From Desulforhopalus sp. IMCC35007 (lineage in GTDB: Bacteria > Desulfobacterota > Desulfobulbia > Desulfobulbales > Desulfocapsaceae), in assembly GCF_005116575.1 (NCBI RefSeq), contig NZ_SWCN01000020.1, positions 41,412-105,411 on the forward strand: a stretch of 64,000 nt of DNA, in the 5' to 3' direction. This document shows, piece after piece, positions 61,326-64,000 of the stretch; position 1 is the stretch's first letter, and every line of letters starts with the position of its first letter. The notes beneath the pieces are model-generated. The model had not been told where the DNA came from. It saw only the letters and a list, made by a program, of their open reading frames with translations, and did not search any database. The position numbers and the translations under genes are program-made.

Positions 61326-62303
61326 CTAAACAACCATGGTCGCACGGGCCGCCTCCATAATACGCTTAACGTCAGGAAGATATGCTTTTTCTCTACTAAA
61401 GTAAGGGATAACAACATCATACCCTGCAACCCGCTGGATTGGTGCCTCAAGATAATAAAAGGCCCCTTCCATCAACCGGCTCACAACCTCAGCACCAACA
61501 CCAAAGCTTCTCGGGGCTTCATGTACGATCACCCCCCTGCCTGTTTTTCGAAGAGATTCAACCATAAGAGTGTCATCAAGAGGGGAAATAGTCAGCAGAT
61601 CAATAACTTCGGCCGCAATGTTTTCCTTCTCTAACTCTGCTGCAGCTTCAAGTGCGTAGCGCAGCATAGCCCCATATGCTATTATGGTGAGATCTTCCCC
61701 CGGCCTGACGACTCGGGACACACCTATTTCAATGGTTTCTTCAGCCTCTGGCACCTCTTCACGAAAAGCCCGGTACAATGCCTTTGATTCATAAAAGATA
61801 ACCGGATCCGGGTCACGCATTGCACTAATCAGAAGTGCTCGGGCGTTTCTCGGCCCGGAAGGGATCACCATCTTCAGCCCCGGAGTATGGGCCCAATAGG
61901 CTTCGCGACTCTCTGAGTGGTGCTCAAGTGCCCGGACCCCACCACCGTACGGTGCCCTCATTACCATTGGACAGGTAAGCCTGCCCTGGGTCCGCCAGCG
62001 CATACGTGCGGCGTGGTTTTCAAGCTGATGAAAACTCTGGTAGGCAAAACCTGAAAACTGTATCTCACACACAGGCTTTAGCCCGTAGGCGGCCATACCG
62101 ACTGACATACCAATTATGGCCGATTCGGCAAGTGGAGTATCCACCACCCGCTCTCCACCAAAATCTCCAAACAACCCATCTGTTACTCTGAACACACCTC
62201 CATCAGGGCCGACATCCTGGCCAAGTACTATAATAGAATCATCTTTAGTCATCTCCTGATGAAGAGCCAGGTTCAAGGCCTCTACCATTGTCATTTTAGC
62301 CAC
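61326..62303 (-). CDS. pdhB: Pyruvate (2-oxoacid) dehydrogenase E1 component, beta subunit
   Basis: The 325-residue protein is a transketolase pyrimidine-binding plus C-terminal domain pair: VLGQDVGPDGGVFRVTDGLF, RVVDTPLAESAIIGMSVGMA with the catalytic glutamate, and the HHSESREAYWAHTPGLKMVI segment with the conserved histidines. It completes the alpha2beta2 thiamine-diphosphate decarboxylase. It starts three bases after the E1 alpha stop, so the two subunits are translated together. Bacillus-type PdhB has 325 residues, an exact length match. Confidence 0.94.
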   Translation of the reverse strand: MAKMTMVEALNLALHQEMTKDDSIIVLGQDVGPDGGVFRVTDGLFGDFGGERVVDTPLAESAIIGMSVGMAAYGLKPVCEIQFSGFAYQSFHQLENHAARMRWRTQGRLTCPMVMRAPYGGGVRALEHHSESREAYWAHTPGLKMVIPSGPRNARALLISAMRDPDPVIFYESKALYRAFREEVPEAEETIEIGVSRVVRPGEDLTIIAYGAMLRYALEAAAELEKENIAAEVIDLLTISPLDDTLMVESLRKTGRGVIVHEAPRSFGVGAEVVSRLMEGAFYYLEAPIQRVAGYDVVIPYFSREKAYLPDVKRIMEAARATMVV

Positions 62304-62306
62304 GGT

Positions 62307-63401
62307 TCACCCCCCTTCCTCTACTTCAAGGCGACGCTTCAACTCCTGTTTCTGCAGTTGAATATGAGATGGCAACACTTGATAAAGATGACTGAACATA
62401 TCCAGCGGATCACCAAGTTTTTTCATCTGCTCTTCAGCATTACCTACAGCCGTTTGTATTTTCTCCAGAACCTCAGCTTCCAAGTCTTTCTGTAAAGAAC
62501 TGGTTAACACCTTTTTATTGTGCAGATATTTTTCAAATCGGCTTATAGGGTCCTTCTTTCTCCAGATCTCGACTTCATCATCCTTGCGGTAACGCTTAGG
62601 GTCATCTGCGGTAGTATGCATCATCACCCTGTAAGTGACACACTCAATAAGCGTTGGCCCGCCACCAGAGCGTGCTCGTTGCACTGCCTCCTGTGCGGCG
62701 ACATAGACGGCCAGAACATCATTACCATCGACTTGGATGCCAGGCATACCATACGCAAGCGCTTTCTGGGCTATCGTTTCGCTTCTTGTCTGCTGTCTTA
62801 GCGGGATAGATATCGCCCATTGGTTGTTCTGACAGACAAAAATGACTGGGGTTTGATAGACGGCTGCGCAGTTCAGCCCTTCATGAAAGTCACCCTCAGA
62901 TGTTGCCCCGTCACCGAAATAACACATGACAACCTCGTCAGTTTTTCGGTATTTGGCAGCAAAACCAATTCCCGTAGCATGAATCACCTGCGTACTCACA
63001 GGTATTGCTAAAGGCATATCGTTCTGATTGGGCTCAAGTTTCGTACCCTCGTTATAACCATTATAATAAAGCAGGACAGACTCGAGAGATCTGCCTCTCA
63101 CGATTTCGGCAGAAGTTTCTCTAAAGGAAGGCACAAACCAGTCGCTCGGTTTAAGCTGGAAAACCGATCCAATCTGGGCTGCTTCTTGACCTTTGACAGG
63201 CGGAAAAGTTCCTATCCGCCCCTGTCTTTGCAAATCGAGCATACGTTCGTCAAAACGACGCCCCAGCAACATGGCCTTATACAGATTCAGGTACTGTTCT
63301 TCTGAAATTTCTGGTTCGAGCGAACTATCGACTTCACCGCTTTCATCCAATATGGACAAATAATCTACGGTATTGGGAATAGAGATTTGAATACGTGGCA
63401 T
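62307..63401 (-). CDS. pdhA: Pyruvate (2-oxoacid) dehydrogenase E1 component, alpha subunit
   Basis: ATG 63401 (AAAAAGGAG upstream) gives 364 residues; a longer frame to 63455 lacks start signals. The thiamine-diphosphate motif is MCYFGDGATSEGDFHEGLNC followed by a QNN 23 residues on, and QGRIGTFPPVKGQEAAQIGS is the typical early block. The phosphorylation-loop region YRKDDEVEIWRKKDPISRFE is well conserved. It is of the pyruvate type found in Gram-positive bacteria and many anaerobes. It heads the operon alpha-beta-E2-E3. In an anaerobe it could support growth on sugars alongside pyruvate:ferredoxin oxidoreductase, which is not in the window. Confidence 0.94.
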   Translation of the reverse strand: MPRIQISIPNTVDYLSILDESGEVDSSLEPEISEEQYLNLYKAMLLGRRFDERMLDLQRQGRIGTFPPVKGQEAAQIGSVFQLKPSDWFVPSFRETSAEIVRGRSLESVLLYYNGYNEGTKLEPNQNDMPLAIPVSTQVIHATGIGFAAKYRKTDEVVMCYFGDGATSEGDFHEGLNCAAVYQTPVIFVCQNNQWAISIPLRQQTRSETIAQKALAYGMPGIQVDGNDVLAVYVAAQEAVQRARSGGGPTLIECVTYRVMMHTTADDPKRYRKDDEVEIWRKKDPISRFEKYLHNKKVLTSSLQKDLEAEVLEKIQTAVGNAEEQMKKLGDPLDMFSHLYQVLPSHIQLQKQELKRRLEVEEGG

Positions 63402-63936
63402 TTGAGGCTCCTTTTTGAGGAACAACATGAAAGTAGATATCAAGATCAGCAACACATTTTGACAGATTATCTACTACAATTACCATTGTAAACTTGATGG
63501 ACTACAGAACACGTATAGCTATTTACACATTTACGTATCTTATTAGAAGTATAGCCATCTTTGATCAATTATTCCAAAGTAAAACGTAAAACGGGGAGAC
63601 ACATCATTGTTACATTGCCCCATATATTAATGCAGATCATTTAGCATTTCCCCCTTCGGAGCAACAAAGACTATAGACCAAGAAGAACATCGAATATCTT
63701 CTTCTATTTTTTCTATTTCATATTTAACCAAAGAACAGCGACATAGAAATGAGAATGGTAGATACTAAGAAGAACGGCGGCAAAAAAGATAGCGGTGAGG
63801 TGATTTTATTGTTGACCTAATGCGAGTGATCAGCTATTTTGCCGCTCCTTCGTGAGCAACAGGGAAACGCAACCAGCCTGAACGGCTTGAGAGTTTAAAA
63901 CTGTTTCTCACAAATGAAAATAAGATAAACTTTTTA
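63402..63936. other. Intergenic region upstream of the pdh operon
   Basis: No gene is supported. On the minus strand a weak promoter-like pair TTTACA-N17-TAATCT lies near 63463-63491. A long inverted repeat joins GCGGCAAA/ATAGC (63777-63793) with GCTAT/TTTGCCGC (63833-63845), with a few unpaired bases; its role is unknown. The composition is AT-rich. Confidence 0.35.
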
Positions 63937-63993
63937 TTGACATAAGGTTTTAAGTTTATTAGAGTTAGCCGCTCGCCGCGACATAAAGCGCGG
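63937..63993 (+). promoter_or_regulatory. Outward-facing promoter with GC-rich start region and hairpin
   Basis: TTGACA (63937-63942), 17 bases, TAGAGT (63960-63965) reads toward the right edge and is preceded by AT-rich DNA. A GC-rich segment follows, with CCGCG (63976-63980) pairing CGCGG (63989-63993). A consensus -35, optimal spacing and GC-rich discriminator resemble stable-RNA (rRNA or tRNA) promoters under stringent control, but the downstream gene is outside the window. Confidence 0.4.
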
Positions 63994-64000
63994 GACACTT

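Overview
The window looks like chromosomal DNA of a marine or sediment anaerobe. A Desulfobulbales-type member of the Desulfobacterota is my best guess, as an inference without any database search. The hints are the density of two-component and cyclic-nucleotide signalling, a small protein with a CdhE-type Fe-S motif, a NapH/NosR-like polyferredoxin module, TRAP and DASS transporters for organic acids, a beta carbonic anhydrase next to PEP carboxylase, and sigma-54 promoters. I see no phage genes, insertion sequence, CRISPR array or complete tRNA/rRNA gene. Most of the window is ordinary, tightly packed core and accessory chromosome.

Layout. 0-8 kb: the N-terminal half of a Cache/PAS sensor kinase running off the left edge, a SUI1-type translation factor (YciH), histidinol-phosphate aminotransferase, a Prc-type periplasmic protease, a YbdG-like mechanosensitive channel and an MDR dehydrogenase. 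8.2-11.9 kb: a four-gene osmoprotectant-type ABC operon (ATPase-permease-permease-binding protein) closed by a clean intrinsic terminator and preceded by a long leader with several strong hairpins that I do not recognise as a known riboswitch. 12.7-17.7 kb: small membrane proteins, a RelE-like protein carrying a four-cysteine insertion, and a carbonic anhydrase-PEP carboxylase pair. 18-26 kb: a PhnD-like lipoprotein overlapping a histidine kinase with a two-CW cysteine-rich segment, small membrane proteins, an orphan family-3 binding protein and a GGDEF-EAL protein. 26-34.6 kb: small housekeeping and hypothetical genes, including a split RluA-type pseudouridine synthase and its usual companion domain, a frameshifted DUF1330 gene and an RRM protein.

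34.7-53 kb is a signalling and stress region. It holds an unusual fusion (cyclic-nucleotide-binding domain, degenerate sigma-54-type AAA domain and membrane polyferredoxin) in an apparent operon with a universal stress protein and a CBS-ACT protein. It also holds several response regulators (two loci damaged by a frameshift or stop codon), glutaminase, an NtrC-family regulator with its kinase, a Cache kinase with its regulator, a DASS transporter, and a cytidylate-kinase-like/BON/receiver fusion diverging from two tandem universal stress proteins. Both divergent intergenic regions that serve these stress operons carry good sigma-54 (-24/-12) promoter matches on each strand. The NtrC-family protein at 42 kb is a candidate activator, but that link is inference.

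53-58.4 kb: a TRAP transporter (DctPQM) with a GntR/FCD regulator, divergent from mannonate dehydratase (uxuA) over a compact promoter/operator region; together they read as a hexuronate uptake and catabolism unit. 58.4-63.4 kb: a pyruvate dehydrogenase-type operon (E1 alpha, E1 beta, E2, E3). The right edge ends in a promoter-like element with a GC-rich downstream segment that reads out of the window.
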